Made by a program: the position numbers and the translations under genes. Below, one piece after another: positions 1 to 12,171 of a stretch of 64,000 nucleotides of DNA. Position 1 is the stretch's first letter, and every line of letters begins with the position of its first letter. The DNA comes from Orientallactaga sibirica (taxonomy: Eukaryota > Chordata > Mammalia > Rodentia > Dipodidae), in assembly GCA_036365145.1 (NCBI GenBank), contig JAEOAD010000888.1, forward strand, positions 1,711,001-1,775,000. The letters are read 5' to 3'. The notes beneath the pieces are model-generated. The model had not been told where the DNA came from, made no database searches, and saw only the letters and a list, made by a program, of their open reading frames with translations.

Positions 1-292
1 AGCTGTCCATAGATATAAAATTACATCAAGTTGTGTATTTGTTATTATATAAATTCTTCTATGAAGGTGATGGTATAATAAATAATAGGTTTTTTTTCTG
101 CAAATGTCCCTACCAATGTGCATCTTTGAATTAGCTTGCCAGTCACTTCTAGTGTATGGCAAGACTATCATAAAGTTTTGACATATGCTTGTAATAAAAC
201 CACCTGAAAAGCTTTCTTAACATTTCCCTCTAATCTACTCTTCCTCCCCAAAGGACATACTCTCTATATATGGGAATCTGTGTGTTTTTTAA

Positions 293-482
293 AAAATATT
301 TTATTTATTTATTTGCAAGCAGAAAGAGAGAACAGGCATGCCAGGGCCTCCAGCTGCTGCAAATGAACTCCAGATGCATGCATCACTTTGTGTATCTGGC
401 TCTACGTGGGTACTGGGGAATCGAACTCAGGTTGTTAAGTTTTGCAGGCAAGCACCTTAACAGCTGAGCCATCTCTCCAGCT
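293..482 (-). repeat. Dip-type SINE
   Basis: Inverted copy: A/T-rich tail, GCCAGGGCCTCCAGCTGC, ATGCATGCATCACTTTGTG, ending in the inverted tRNA-like head GAGCCATCTCTCCAGC. The family (B2 superfamily layout) is used as the reference for the Dip entries below. Confidence 0.8.
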
Positions 483-489
483 ATATAAT

Positions 490-501
490 ATATGTTTACA
501 A

Positions 502-539
<38 letters not shown>

Positions 540-720
540 AGACACAGACAGAGAGCAAAGGGAATGTGTGTACCAGGGCCTCCAGCTGCTACAAGTGAAC
601 TCCAGATGCATGTGCCACTTTGTGTATCTAGCTTTACATGGGTACTAGGGAATTGAAGCCAGGATGTTAGGCTTTGCAGGCAAACGCCTTAACCACTGAG
701 CCATCTCTCCATTCTCCAGC
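490..720 (-). repeat. Dip-type SINE with expanded GA tract
   Basis: Inverted full-length copy directly abutting the preceding one. Its purine tract has grown into a (GA)n run at about 505-534. Confidence 0.8.
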
Positions 721-750
721 CTGGAATCTGTTTTGTTTTTGTTTTTGGTT

Positions 751-896
751 TTTGGTTTTTCGAGGTAGGGTCTCACTCTAGCTCAGGCTGACCTGGAATT
801 TACTATGTAGTCTCAGGGTGTCTTCAAACTCATGGCAATCCTCCTACCTCTGCCTCCCAAGTGCTGGGATTAAAAGTGTGGGCCACCACGCCCGGC
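751..896 (-). repeat. B1-type SINE
   Basis: Inverted 7SL-derived SINE: CGAGGTAGGGTCTCACTCTA at one end and GCCACCACGCCCGGC at the other. Reference entry for the B1 family here; the forward consensus starts GCCGGGCGTGGTGGCGCACG and ends GACCCTACCTCGAAAAACC. Confidence 0.85.
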
Positions 897-934
897 TTTA
901 AGGAATCTGTTGTTTTATTGTTCTGGTATCTACT

Positions 935-1216
935 ATATTTTCTTGTTCCAACACAGGCTGAATATTCCCTATCCACTTTGAAGTATTTCAGATTGCTGAA
1001 TATTGCCATTTATGTAATGGGATATCTTGGTGATGGGACCCAAGACTAAACATGGAATTCATTTATGTTTCCTATATAACCTTAACACATTGTCTAAAGG
1101 CAATTTGATGCAATTTAAGAAAAAAATTGTAGTGCTGGGGATCAAACCCAGGACTTTGTGTGTGCTAAATAAATGCTGTACCATTGAACCACTACCACAT
1201 CTACATCCTCAGCCAT
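935..1216. repeat. Old DNA-transposon-like fragment with an inverted ID element
   Basis: 935-1130 resembles an old mammalian repeat with GGTGATGGGACCCAAGACTA; the same family appears inverted at 26570-27265. At 1131-1216 an ID element lies inverted (GTGCTGGGGATCAAACCC to CATCCTCAGCC). The family name of the older piece is not certain. Confidence 0.5.
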
Positions 1217-1299
1217 AGATAATATTGTTAATAATTTTATGGATGAAAAAATTTCACCTGTGGGATTCTCCATGTTGGCATTCAAAAGTTCAAATTTGG

Positions 1300-1816
1300 G
1301 AGCTGAGGAGATGGCTCGGTGGTTAAAGGCACTTGCTTAGAAAGTCTCATAACCTGAGTTTGATTATCCAGTACCCACGTAAAGTCAGATGCACAAAGTG
1401 GCAAATGTGTCTGGAGTTTGTTTGTAGTGGCTGGAGGCCCTGGCATGCCCATTCTTATTCTCTCCTTGCAAATAAATAAAATTTTTTAATAAGTTTCAAA
1501 TTTGGAGCCCTGTGGTTTCAAATTAGAGATGTTCAACATGTATATTAGGAAAAAAAAGTGGGGCTGGAGAGCTGGCTTAGCAGTTAAGATGTTTGCCTGC
1601 GAAGCCTAAGGATCCCAGTTCGATTCTCAAGGTCCCATGTAAGCCAGATGCACAAGGGGGCACACGTGTCTGGAGTTTGTTTCCAGTGGCTAGAGTCCCT
1701 GGTGGGCCTTTTCTCATTCTCCCTGTCTCTCTCTTTCCCTCTCTCTTTCCCTCTCTCTGTCTCTAATAAATAAATAAATAAATAAATAAAATAAAATAAA
1801 ATAAAATAAAATAAAA

Positions 1817-1817
<1 letters not shown>
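1300..1817 (+). repeat. Two Dip-type SINEs
   Basis: 1300-1486 (diverged head AGCTGAGGAGATGGCTCGGTG) and 1559-1817 (GGGGCTGGAGAGCTGGCTTA, long CT tract and (AATAA)n tail). Confidence 0.8.
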
Positions 1818-1849
<32 letters not shown>

Positions 1850-3041
1850 CGAGGTAGGGTCTCACTCTAGCCCAGGCTGACCTGGAATTCATTCTGTATT
1901 CTCAGGGTGGCCTCGAACTCATGGCGATCCTCCTACCTCTGCCTCCCGAGTGCTGGGATTAAAGGCGTGAGCCACCACCCGGCACAAATAAAATCTTTTA
2001 ATAAAAAAAGACAAAAGAAAAAAGAAGTGGGTAACTCAAATAGTTCACAAAAGAAAAAAAGAAGAAGAAAGAAAACGAATTCAGTCCTAGCATACTTCTG
2101 AGTCCCTTTTGGAAATCTCAAATGCTGGCGTATCAAGGTAGAAGAAGAGAAACCATACCTATTTGAAATCCTCATTGTGGTACAGTAAACTCTGCTAACA
2201 GTAGAGCAGGGCATGGTGGTGCACATCTTTAATCCCAACACTTGGTAGGCAGAGGGAGGAGGATTGCCTGAGACGGAGAGGTTGAGATTACCCTGAGACC
2301 TTGAGACTACATAGTGAATTCCAGGTCAGCCTGGACTAGAGTGAGACCTTACCTCAAGAAACAAAACAAAAACAAAACAAAAACAAAACAAAACAAAACA
2401 AAACATGCTAAAAGTAAAAGGAGGTGCATACTGGGGAAGGATAAAGATAACTTTTTTTTTTTTTTTTTTTTTTTGAGGCAGGGTTACACTGTAGTCCAGG
2501 CTGACCTGGAATTCACTATGTAGTCCCAGGGTGGCCTCAAACTCAGTGATCCTATCTCTGCCTCCTGAGTGCTGCAATTAAAGGCATGTGCCACCATGCC
2601 CAGTTCTGGCTTGATGTTTTTAATAGTCTTTCAATTGAGCCTTTAAATTTAAAAAAATAAATAAATTTTATTTTTCTTCCTGATGTAGTCTCACTGTAGT
2701 CCAGGCTGACCTGGAGTTCACTATGCAGTCTCAGGGTGGCCTTGAACTTATGGCGATCCTCTTACCTCTGCCTCCTGAATGCTGGAATTAAAGGTGAGTG
2801 CTACCATGGCCGGCCTAAATTTAAAATTTTGTTTTGTTTTGTTTTGTTTTTTGAGGTAGGGTTTCACTCTAGCTCAGGCTGACCTGGAATTCACCATGTA
2901 GTTTCAGGCTGGCCTCAAACTCAGTGTTCCTCCTACCTCTGCCTCCTGAGTGCTGGCATTAAAGGCATGTGCTACAATGCCCAGCTAAAATTTTTATTTA
3001 TTTTCATTCTTATCTATAAATTTTAATAAATTTTATTTATT

Positions 3042-3080
<39 letters not shown>

Positions 3081-3235
3081 TTTTTTTTTTGGAGGTAGGA
3101 TCTCACTCACTATAGCCTAGGCTGACTTGGAATTCACTCTGTAATTCCAGGCTGGCCTCGAACTCACAGCGATTCTCCTACCTCTACATCCCCAGTGAGT
3201 GCTAGGATTAACGATGTGTACCACCACGCCCGGCT
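1850..3235. repeat. Stack of six B1-type SINEs
   Basis: Inverted copies at 1850-1984, 2475-2606, 2683-2814, 2851-2986 and 3090-3235, and a forward copy at 2208-2405 with an (AAAAC)n tail. A (TTTA)n run lies at about 3013-3080. Confidence 0.8.
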
Positions 3236-3265
3236 TCTTTTTTTTTCTTTTAAAAGTATTTATTA

Positions 3266-3603
3266 GCCGGGCATGGTGGCGCATGCCTTTAATCCCAGCA
3301 CTCGGGAGGCAGAGGTAGGAGGATCACTGTGAGTTCGAGGCCACCCTGAGACTAAGTGAATTCCAGGTGAGCCTGAGCTACAGTGAGATCCTACCTCAAA
3401 AAACAAAAAAACAAAAACACAAAAAAAAAGTATTTATTTATGAAGCCGGGTGTGGTGGCACACGCCTTTAATCCCAGCACTCGGGAGGCAGAGGCAGGAG
3501 GATTGCCGTGAGTTCAAGGCCACCCTGAGACTTAATAGTTAATTCCAGCCTGGGCCAGAGTGAGACCCTACCTCGAAAAACAAAAAAACAAAACAAAACA
3601 AAA
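3266..3603 (+). repeat. Two B1-type SINEs inserted in the same spot
   Basis: Copies at 3266-3430 and 3445-3603. AAAGTATTTATT precedes the first, separates the two and follows the second, so both used the same target. Confidence 0.85.
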
Positions 3604-4148
3604 GTATTTATTTATGGGAGGGAGGAAGGGAGAGAGAGGGGAAAAAAATGGGTGCAGCAGGACCTCTAGGCACAAAAACAAACTCCAGGCACATGCACCT
3701 CCTTGTGCATCCCACTTTACCTGGGTACTGGGGAGTGGAACCAAGGTCCTTAAGCTCTGCAGACAAGCACATTATATTTTTTAAAATTATTATTTTTTTA
3801 TTGACAACTTCCATAACTGAAGACACTATCCCATGGTAATTCCCTCCCTCCCCCGACTTTCCCCTTTGAAACTCCACTTTCCATCATATCCCCTCCCCAT
3901 CTCAATCAGTCTCTCTTTTATTTTGATGTTTTCCTCCTGTTATGATGGTCTTGTGTAGGTAGTGTCAGGCACTGTGAGATCATGGATATCCAGGTCATTT
4001 TGTGTCTGGAGGAGCACGTTGAAAGGAGTCCTATCCTTCCTTTGGCTCTTACACTCTTTTCGCCATCTCTTCCGTAATGGACCCTGAGCCTTAGAAGGTG
4101 TGTTAGAGATATTTCAGAGCTGGCCAGCTCATATTTTTATTTGTTTGT

Positions 4149-4179
<31 letters not shown>

Positions 4180-4380
4180 TTTGAGAGTGATACAGAGAGA
4201 AAGAGGCACAGAGAGAGAGAGAGAGAAAATGGGCGTACCAGGGCTTCCAGCCACTGCAAACAAACTCCAGATGCATGTGCCACCGTGTGCATCTGGCTTA
4301 TGTGGGTGTTGAGGAATCAAACCTGGGCCCTTAGACTTCTCAGGCATGCACCTTAACTGCTAAGCCATCTCTCCAGCCCA
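3604..4380 (-). repeat. Dip SINEs flanking an L1 3' end
   Basis: Inverted Dip at 3604-3775 (lacking its head end), an inverted truncated L1 3' UTR at about 3776-4128 whose end reads TTTATTGACAACTTCCATAA on this strand, and a second inverted Dip at 4133-4380 with a (TTTA)n tail. Confidence 0.75.
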
Positions 4381-4552
4381 AATTAAAATATTAAAAAAAT
4401 ATTTTTACTTTTATTGTTCACGCTGGGGGTTCTTGCAAGCTGCCTTTAATGAGCCATCTCCCCAGGTCCCAAGTTCACATATTTTCTGTAAAGCAGCTTA
4501 AGAGCCAAAATCTGGAAGGCTTTATTCAAATTTATACAAATGTTAAAAATAA

Positions 4553-4705
4553 GCCAGGTGTGGTGGCGCATGCCTTTAATCCCAGCACTCAGAGGCAGAG
4601 GTAGGAGGATCGCTGTGAGTTTGAGGCCACCCCGAGACTATATAGTAAATTCCAGGTCAGCCTGGGCTAGAGTGAGTGAGACCCTACCTCAAAAAATCAA
4701 AAAAT
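4553..4705 (+). repeat. B1-type SINE
   Basis: Forward copy, GCCAGGTGTGGTGGCGCATG to CCTACCTCAAAAAATC. Confidence 0.85.
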
Positions 4706-4794
4706 GTTAAAAATCAGGAGACAAGGAGACATCACTTTTTTTTCCCAGTAGCTTGTGAAATATTGAAATGGAGCAATATTGGGCTTAAATTTTT

Positions 4795-5104
4795 TTTTAT
4801 TATTTTATTTTTGGAGAGAGACACAGAGAGAGACAGAGAGGGAGAGGGAGACAGATAGAGATGGGCACACCAGCAGTCTCTCAGCTGCTGCGAACGAAAT
4901 CCAGATGCGTGCGCCCCCTTGTGGTCAAGTGCGGCATTGCGCCCTTGCGTCACTTTGCATCTGGCTAAATGTGGGACCTGGAGATTGGAACCGGGTTCTT
5001 AGGCTTAGCAGGCAGGCACCTTAACCGCTAAGCCATCTCTCCAGCCCTGCTTGCTCTTTTTTAAAAAATATATTTTTATTTTTATTTCTTCGAGACAGGG
5101 AAAT

Positions 5105-5143
<39 letters not shown>

Positions 5144-5310
5144 AAGAAGAGAGAGAGAATGGGAGTGCCAGGGCCTCTAGCTTCTGCAAATGAACTCCAG
5201 ATACATGCACCCCCTTGTGCATCTGGCTTTACATGAGTCCTGGGGAATCGAACCTGGATTTTTTGGCTTTACAGGCCAGCGATTTAACTGCTAAGCCATA
5301 TTTTCAGCCT
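4795..5310 (-). repeat. Long-variant Dip SINE and an ordinary Dip SINE
   Basis: 4795-5047 carries the extra segment seen in the long variant (AAGTGCGGCATTGCGCCCTT then GCGTCACTTTGCATCTGG). 5070-5310 is an ordinary inverted copy with a (GA)n tract at 5110-5140. Confidence 0.8.
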
Positions 5311-5721
5311 TACCTTTTTTTCCCCTGTTTTGTTTGTTCTCACCAGGAGAGATATAAATTTGAGACAGCAAGAAAAGAAAAACATTTTATTTGGACAGAG
5401 GAAATGGAACCTAATACATAAGCAAAACTGAATCTGCAACAAGCAACTTCTCTGAGTCAGGCCCCAGGGTTTGCTTTGAGGCCAAACAGTGACTTCAGAG
5501 GCTAGAAGTGTGAGAAAAGGCACAAATCCAGGCAGAGAATAAGCATATTTTGTAGCCCCTACCTTCCTTCCCAAGCTACATAAACTTGTGTAAACATTTG
5601 TGGATTTGTAGAGCATGTCTGGTCATGCAGATAAATGGACTGGGATGAGAAAGACAGAGGAAGCAGCATCCATTTGCCTATAGTTACATTGAACAAGCCA
5701 TTATATTGCAGTTTAACTATT
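5311..5721. other. No gene or recognised repeat
   Basis: About 410 bases downstream of EEF2K with no SINE signature and no convincing coding frame. Confidence 0.5.
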
Positions 5722-5927
5722 TTTATTATATTTTATTTTTATATTTTATATTTGAGAGAGAAAGTGACAGAGAGAATGGATGCACCAGGGCCTCCAGCCA
5801 CTGCAAACAAACTCCAGATGCATGTGCCACCTTGTGCCTCTGGCTTACATGGGTCCTGGAGAATCAAACCTGGGTCCTTAGGCTTCACAGGCAAATGCCT
5901 TAATCCCCAAGACATCTCTCCAGCCCT
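5722..5927 (-). repeat. Dip-type SINE
   Basis: Inverted full-length copy ending CCAAGACATCTCTCCAGCC, with a changed head (CCCCAAGAC). Confidence 0.8.
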
Positions 5928-6150
5928 GCAGTATAACTGTAAATGTTTATGACCAGCACCCTGTCCAGCTTCTTCTCTAGCTAGCAGCACCCATGACAGT
6001 TTCTCCATCTCTGAAATGATGTTATGTCCATGGGGACATTGACTTGCTTCTTGCCCTTGAAGACAGTCCTGGTGTCTTGTTGAGTGGCAATGTCCTGGAT
6101 TTGTTTTTTCTTCCTGTCATGCCCAAAAGATGTGGAAAATGAAGATGCCA

Positions 6151-6622
6151 GCCAGGTGTGGTGGCTCACACCTTTAATCCCAGCACTCGGGAGGCAGAGG
6201 TAGATCACCTATGTTCAAAGCCATCCAGAGAGTACATAGTGAATTCCAAGTCAGCCTGGGCTAGAAGGAGACCCTATCTCAAAAAACAAACAAACAAAGC
6301 CAGGCATGGTGGCACACACCTTTAATCCCAGCACTAGGGAGGCAGAGGTAGGAGGATCGCCGAGAGTTCGAGGCCACCCTGAGACTACATAGTTAATTCC
6401 AGGTCAGCCTGGACCAGAGTGAAACCCTACCTCAAAAAACCAAAAACAAACAAACAAAAAACCAGCCAGACGTAGTGGTGCACGCCTTTAATCCCAACAC
6501 TTGGGAGGCAGAGGTAGGATTGCCGTGAGTTCGAGGTCACCCTGAGACTACATAGTGAGTTCCAGGGTCAGCCTGGGCAAGAGTGAGAAACAAAAACAAC
6601 AAAAACAAAACAAAACAAAAGA
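6151..6622 (+). repeat. Three consecutive B1-type SINEs
   Basis: Forward copies at 6151-6297, 6299-6462 and 6465-6622, each placed in the A-rich tail of the previous one. Confidence 0.85.
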
Positions 6623-6977
6623 TGCCCTGATCATCTGTCAAAGGCACAAGACTGGGTTTAGAAAAAAGAATAAATGCTTCTACAGGAAGGTGTCAATATC
6701 TTGCAACTTGAAATACCAGCCACATTCATTCATCCTTGGGCTGCTTTGCACTTAAACAAGGCTCAGTACTTCCAACAGAGATCATATGGCCTGCAAAGCC
6801 TAAAATCTTTACTGCTGGCCACTTGCCAAAAGCCTGCCCATGACTGAGAAGCGATGACATATTACTAATAAATTAGGTTGGGGCCCAGAGAACACCACAC
6901 TTAGCACATTACCATTGTAGAAACAGGAGCCTGGATGAATGAACGAAGAAAAGAAAGGGCAGGATTATATGACGTCT

Positions 6978-7172
6978 GGGGCTGGAGAGATGGCTCAGCA
7001 ATTAAAGGTGCTTGTTTGCAAAGCCCGATGGCTCAAGTTTGATTCTCCAGTATGCCTGTAAATCCAGATGTACAAAGTGGTGCATACATCTGGAATTTGT
7101 CTACAATGACAGGAGGCCCTGGTGTGCCCATACTCTGTCCTCCTCTTTCTCTGCCTTAATAAAAATATATGA
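6978..7172 (+). repeat. Dip-type SINE
   Basis: Forward copy with head GGGGCTGGAGAGATGGCTCA and tail CTTAATAAAAATA. Confidence 0.8.
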
Positions 7173-7214
7173 TGTGTTTACTTTGAAAGGATATGTCACA
7201 ATAAGGTTGTTTTT

Positions 7215-7475
7215 TGTGCATGTATATGGCATGAAGATGTATGCATGTTCACATATGTATGGATGGACATGAGTATGTGGAACATATGTCTGTATGTGAA
7301 GGGCATAAGACAGCCTCGAGTGTCATCCTCAGGTTTGCTACTTACCTCTTTTGTTGAGTCAGGGTCTCCTGCAACTGGAGATGTGCACCACCACTACTTA
7401 CATGGGTGTTGGGAATCAAATTCCAGTTCTTGCACTGGCTGTAAGCACTGTTCCAACCCTACAGCTGCTTTTTAC
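7215..7475 (-). repeat. Old B4/RSINE-like SINE
   Basis: Diverged inverted element with GTGTCATCCTCAGG and CATGGGTGTTGGGAATCAAA; similar to the copy at 48485-48990. Subfamily not assigned. Confidence 0.5.
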
Positions 7476-7667
7476 ATTTGACATATGTAAGCAAATTATA
7501 GGTACCAGTTTCAAAAACACACATGACAGTGTAAGCCAGCTACAGGTCTGGTATGGATATGAAAAACTGACCAGTGCTAACTCTAAGAAAACTGGCTGTG
7601 ATGAGTTCACATGTGAAACCCAGGATACTACAATTCATGGAGGGACAAGAGATTTTTCAAGGACAAT

Positions 7668-8078
7668 TTTAAAAATATTTATTTATTTATTTATTTGAGA
7701 GAAAGAGGAAAGGGGAGGGGGGAGAGAATGGGTGCACCAGGGCCTCCAACCCCTGCAAACGAACTCCAGATGCATGCTCCCCCTTGTGCATCTGGCTTTC
7801 GTGGGTCCTGGAGAATAGAACTGGGATCCTTTGGCTTTGCAGGTGAACGCCTTAAATGCTAAGCCATCTCTCCAGCCTTCAAGGACAATTTTTGTTATAT
7901 TCTTTTTTGTTGCTATTTTTGTTTCCAAGGTAGGGTCTCACTCTAGCCCAGGGTCTGACCTGGAACTCACTCTGTAATTTCAGGTTGACTTCACAGTGAT
8001 TATTCTACATCTGCCTCCCTAAGTCCTAAGGGCTGGGATTAAATGTGTGCCACCATGCCTGGCCTTTTTTTTTTTTTT

Positions 8079-8136
<58 letters not shown>
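7668..8136 (-). repeat. Dip SINE, B1 SINE and CT microsatellite
   Basis: Inverted Dip 7668-7877, inverted B1 7924-8065, then (TTTC)n at about 8078-8112 and (TC)n at 8113-8134. Confidence 0.8.
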
Positions 8137-8139
<3 letters not shown>

Positions 8140-8141
<2 letters not shown>

Positions 8142-9616
8142 GATGCTTTTACTTGTGAGGAGAGAGAGTGTGTCAGAGAGACACAGTGTGAGCATGCCAG
8201 GACCTCCTACCACTGCATACAAGCTCCAAATGCATGTGCCACTTTGTGCATCTGGATATTTTAAAATTTTTTTATTGACAACTTCCATAATTGTAGACAA
8301 TATCCTATGGTAATTCCCTCCCTTCCCCCACTTTCCCCTTTGAAACTGCACTTGCCATCATATCCCCTCCCCCTCTCAATCAGTTTTTTATTTTGATGTC
8401 ATGGATCTTTTCCTCCTGTTATGATGGTCTTGTGTAGGTAGTGTCAAGCACTGTGAGGTCATGGATATCCAGCTATTTTGTGTCTGGAGGAACACATCAT
8501 AAGAAGTCCTACCCTTCCTTTGGCTCTTACATTCTCCACACCCCCCTCCACAATGGACCCTGAGCCTTGGAAGGTGTGATAGAGATGTTTCAGTGCTGAG
8601 CACTCCTCTGTCCCTTCTCAGCACCATGGTGCCTTCTGAGTCATCCCAAGGTCACTGCCATCTGAAAAGAGAAGCTTCTCTAACCAAAAACAAGAGTAGC
8701 ATTAACATATGGATATGAACATTAAGAGAAGTGCTTACTGGGCAGTTTGATGAACATAGTATATACATTTAGCCAGACACCAGCAGACATTACACCCCTA
8801 GGGCTCATGACTAGCCCTGTTGAAGGTTTTCAGTATCAGAGATGTATTCCCTCCCATGGAGCGGGCCTCCAGTCCAATTAGAGAGTGGTTGGTTTCCCCC
8901 ACAACAGACATGCCACTATTGAACCCGATGGTCAAATATAAGGCTTGCAGTGTTTACTGTTGAATATCTCCACTGGTGTTTTCTCTTTCCTGTTGAACTG
9001 CACATAGCATAGCTTTTTCCAGCTTCCTGTCAGCTGGTCCACATGGAGGTTTTCAGCTCAGCTCCAGCAGGATTTCTCAGTGACCTGCAGCCCAAGTATG
9101 TGGAGTCTTCAGCAATAGGGTCTTACCATCTATTCCTGGAGGGAAACCAAGGGCCTCAGCAATGGCCTGTAATGTTTTGGGGTATCAGAGACCTCCCTGG
9201 CCAACAACTCACTGTAAGGTATCCCATCCCCAGCACTGAAAATTTTCTAGTAACAATCTATGGCTTCTGATTGTCCAGAAAAGGTTTCCATATGACTTAT
9301 TCATACCCTCTTAGAATTTGAATAGCCCTTCCTCCACCTTTCCTTTACTCAATCCCTTCCCCTGACCTCATTTAGGCCTTTTCACCCTCATTAATCCATT
9401 TTTCTACTTACATATATACAATACCATCCTATTAAGCCCCCCTTCCTCCCTTTCTATTTCCTTTCTAGCTTACTGGCTTCTGCTACTGAGTTTATTCCTA
9501 ATGACATAGAAGTCCAATCACGCATCTGGCTTTATGTGGGTGCTGGGGAGTAAAACCCAGGAAGGCAGGCTTTGTAAGCAAGCACTTTCACCACTGAGCC
9601 ATCTCCTCAGCCCCCT
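8140..9616 (-). repeat. Dip SINE split by a 1.25-kb truncated L1
   Basis: The two parts of one inverted Dip are 8140-8257 and 9517-9616. Both edges of the insert carry GCATCTGG (8248-8255 and near 9523), the target duplication. The insert, about 8262-9516, is an inverted L1 3' UTR: its 3' end gives TTTTATTGACAACTTCCATA, followed by L1-type UTR sequence such as GCGGGCCTCCAGTCCAATTA. Confidence 0.75.
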
Positions 9617-9624
9617 TTTGTTCT

Positions 9625-10145
9625 TTTTAGAGTCAGCCCAGATTGGCCTCCGACTTGTGATCTTTCTCCCTCTGCCATTCCATGCTGAGGTGTGTACCAC
9701 CACACCTGGTTCTCAAGAGTAATTTTGGCTGATTTTTCCTTCAAGAGTACGCACTCTGGACTTTGGAACCTAATATTGCACAAGTTCATGACTGCAGCTC
9801 TCAACACTGAAGTCCCGAAGGGCCTGTTTTATGTGTGTAGATGTGATGTGGGGAGGGGGTGTGTAGACTGGGCACCCCATGGGCTCGCAGTTTCCAGGAG
9901 AACATCAATGCCCCCCTCCATCACTCAGCCACTTGTTTCCTTGAGATGGAACCTATTCACTGCTTTGCTGAGAGCACCACCAATGCTCTGGTCTGTGCTC
10001 CCCAGAGGGCTGGGGCTACAGCTATGCATGGCCATGCCCAGCTATTTATGTGGGTTCTAGGAAACAACCTTAGCAGTCTCAGGCCCTTTCATGCCCTCAT
10101 GCTTGTGCAGGAAGTGTCCTTAACTACCGAGCCATCTTTCCAGGA
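9625..10145 (-). repeat. Old B1-like and B4-like fragments
   Basis: 9625-9715 is a weak inverted B1-like piece (ACCACCACACCTGGTT). 9930-10145 is a diverged inverted B4-like SINE ending ACCGAGCCATCTTTCCAG. Confidence 0.5.
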
Positions 10146-10222
10146 CCTGTTTGAATGAACAGGTAAGAATAGCTTGTGTGCTACCCTCTGGTTTATTTTT
10201 ATTTATTTTAAAAAAAGATCTG

Positions 10223-10705
10223 GCTCTTCCTGTCTGTGGCTGCCGTGGAGTGAGAAGCTGCCACAAGGGATGGTCATGCAGAACTGCTCTAGTTTCCTGA
10301 TCAAGAGGAACAAGCAGCTGTCCAGCACCAAGCTCAATAATCTGAAAACCTGCAACTCCTTCTGCTACTACAGGCTGATCCACCACAAGACCGTTGGAGT
10401 GGAGCCGGCCACCGCCAAAGGCAAAGGGGTCGTTGTGGTCATTAAGCAGAGCTCTGGCCAGCGGAAGCCAACCACCTCCTATGTGCAGACCACCATCAAC
10501 AAGAATGCGAGGGCCACCCTTAGCACCATCAGACACATGATCCCCAAGAACAAGTACCTCCCTGAGCTGTGCATGGCAGCCATCTGAACAGCCAGTGCCA
10601 TCCTGTGCAGCCAGAAGCCTGTGGTGAAGAGGAAGCGCACCCGTCCCACCAAGAGCTCTTGAGCCCCATATCCCTAAAACAATAGAATCCGCTGACTCTC
10701 TTCAA
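10223..10705 (+). pseudogene. RPL28P: RPL28 processed pseudogene
   Basis: Intronless copy of the ribosomal protein eL28 mRNA. It begins with the 5' UTR (CTCTTCCTGTCTGTGG), but the segment carrying the start codon and first residues (MSAHLQW) is deleted. The frame then reads [20 protein letters not shown] and on to [19 protein letters not shown], where an Arg codon has become TGA at 10585-10587. Beyond it TASAILCSQKPVVKRKRTRP TKSS runs to the natural stop at 10660. Many CpG-type Arg losses ([12 protein letters not shown] for NSFRYNGLIHRK). Not coding. Confidence 0.93.
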
Positions 10706-10729
10706 AAAAGAAATCAAAGATCTGCTTGA

Positions 10730-10852
10730 CTTTTTTTGGGGGGGAGGGGATAGGATCTTGCTCTAGTCCAAGCTGACCTTAATTCACTATGTAGTCTCAG
10801 CAATCCTACTTCTGCTGGGATTAAGGGTGTATGCCACCACGCTTGGCCTGCT
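10730..10852 (-). repeat. B1-type SINE
   Basis: Inverted, shortened copy behind the RPL28 pseudogene. Confidence 0.7.
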
Positions 10853-11403
10853 TGATTTATTTAAAAACAAAGATAGAAACTGCCCTAACATTTGTGGTTG
10901 ATCAAAGCTGGCTTTTTTTTTTTTTTTTTTTTTTTTTTTGGCTAGTTGAGACATCAAGTGAAATCATACTAACAGTAAATCTGAGCTCCTTTTAAAGAGA
11001 AAGCTTATTGAATAAAGACAGGCACAGCCCGGCCCTAGGGAAGCTCTGAGAAGTGATGAGTGTTTACAATTCTTTCCCTCTCATTCTCAAACAGCTCAGG
11101 CAAATCTCAGGGGACCATCGCTGAAAGCAGCTTGGGCAAATGAGAAGGAAATCAGTCCAGATTCAAGCAGAAAATGCCAAGGGCAGGGGCTGGAGAGGTT
11201 ACACATGAGCACATCATTACAGGAGAAGAGGCGGAGGGATCCTTCACAAGGGCACTTCTGTCTGTCCATCTGTCACATGCAGAGTGCACATCTGCCATGG
11301 AAGGGTGCTCACCTCCCATGAAGCCATCTGTTGGTGTGGAAGAGGGTGCCTAATGACTTCTAGGAGTGAAGAGGTAGGAAATGTGTGCACACAAAAACCA
11401 AAC
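10853..11403. other. No gene or recognised repeat
   Basis: A poly-T run at 10914-10939, otherwise apparently unique sequence downstream of, or within, the EEF2K 3' UTR. Confidence 0.4.
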
Positions 11404-11690
11404 TAGCGAGGCACGGTGGTGCCCACCTTTAATCCCAGTGGTCAGGAGGTAGAGGTAGAGGTATGCTACAGGGTGAGTTCCAGGTTAACCTGGGCTAAAG
11501 TGTGGGTGGGGTGGAAACAGAACAAAACCAAACCAAGCCATGCATGGTGGTGCACACCTTTAATCTTAGCATTTGGGAGGGTGAGGTAGACAGATTACTA
11601 TGTTCCAGGCCAGTCTGGGCCACAGAGTGAGTTCCAGATCAGCACAGCAGTGAGACCGTGCCTCAAAACAAACAAAAGGAATCAAACCTG
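11404..11690 (+). repeat. Two diverged B1-type SINEs
   Basis: 11404-11520 (GCGAGGCACGGTGGTGCCCA) and 11535-11690 (GCCATGCATGGTGGTGCACA). Confidence 0.75.
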
Positions 11691-12158
11691 TTTTGTAAAG
11701 CCCATGGTAGAATGCTCGCTTCTAACAAATAGAATTTAGCTATATGCCAGAAAACCAGGAGCATGGTAGGAGGAAATAAAACTAAAAAGTTAGAAAACTG
11801 TTTTCCCCATGGTGGAAAGGGCCTGGATTCAGAATGATGTCACATTTGCTGAGAAATGCCACGCTTGCTTCCAGAGGCTTGAAGAACGCTGTTCTTGAAT
11901 AACACGTAGAGTACACATGCCCTGTGGAAAGTCAGCGTGGAGCTCCCCATTGCCCACTCTGCTGCATGGAAGAATCTTGAGTCCAAAATGCCTGGGGGAG
12001 CAAAGCCCTAGGGTGTTCACGCATGCTAGCCCTGCACGCTTGGGCTCTGTGACAGAAGAGAAATAAAACCTTAAACCAACATGGTGTCCTCAGGCTACAT
12101 TGTCAACCCTCACTCCCCCAAAATACTACCCTGAGAGACAGCTAGTAGCAAAGACTGT

Positions 12159-12164
12159 TTTATT
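12159..12164 (-). promoter_or_regulatory. Candidate polyadenylation signal AATAAA for EEF2K
   Basis: AATAAA on the minus strand about 295 bases past the EEF2K stop, just beyond a B1 element. In other mammals the EEF2K 3' UTR is several kilobases long, so this may be an internal or unused site. Confidence 0.25.
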
Positions 12165-12171
12165 GTTGTTG

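Noticed and set aside
10174..10587. 137-residue forward frame as a functional ribosomal protein gene
   Set aside because: The start region is deleted, there is a premature TGA, and there are many lost Arg codons; it is a processed pseudogene of RPL28.
1..12158. Exons of the next gene downstream of EEF2K (POLR3E in the human order)
   Set aside because: No exon-like segment with recognisable protein was seen; only repeats and the RPL28 pseudogene.
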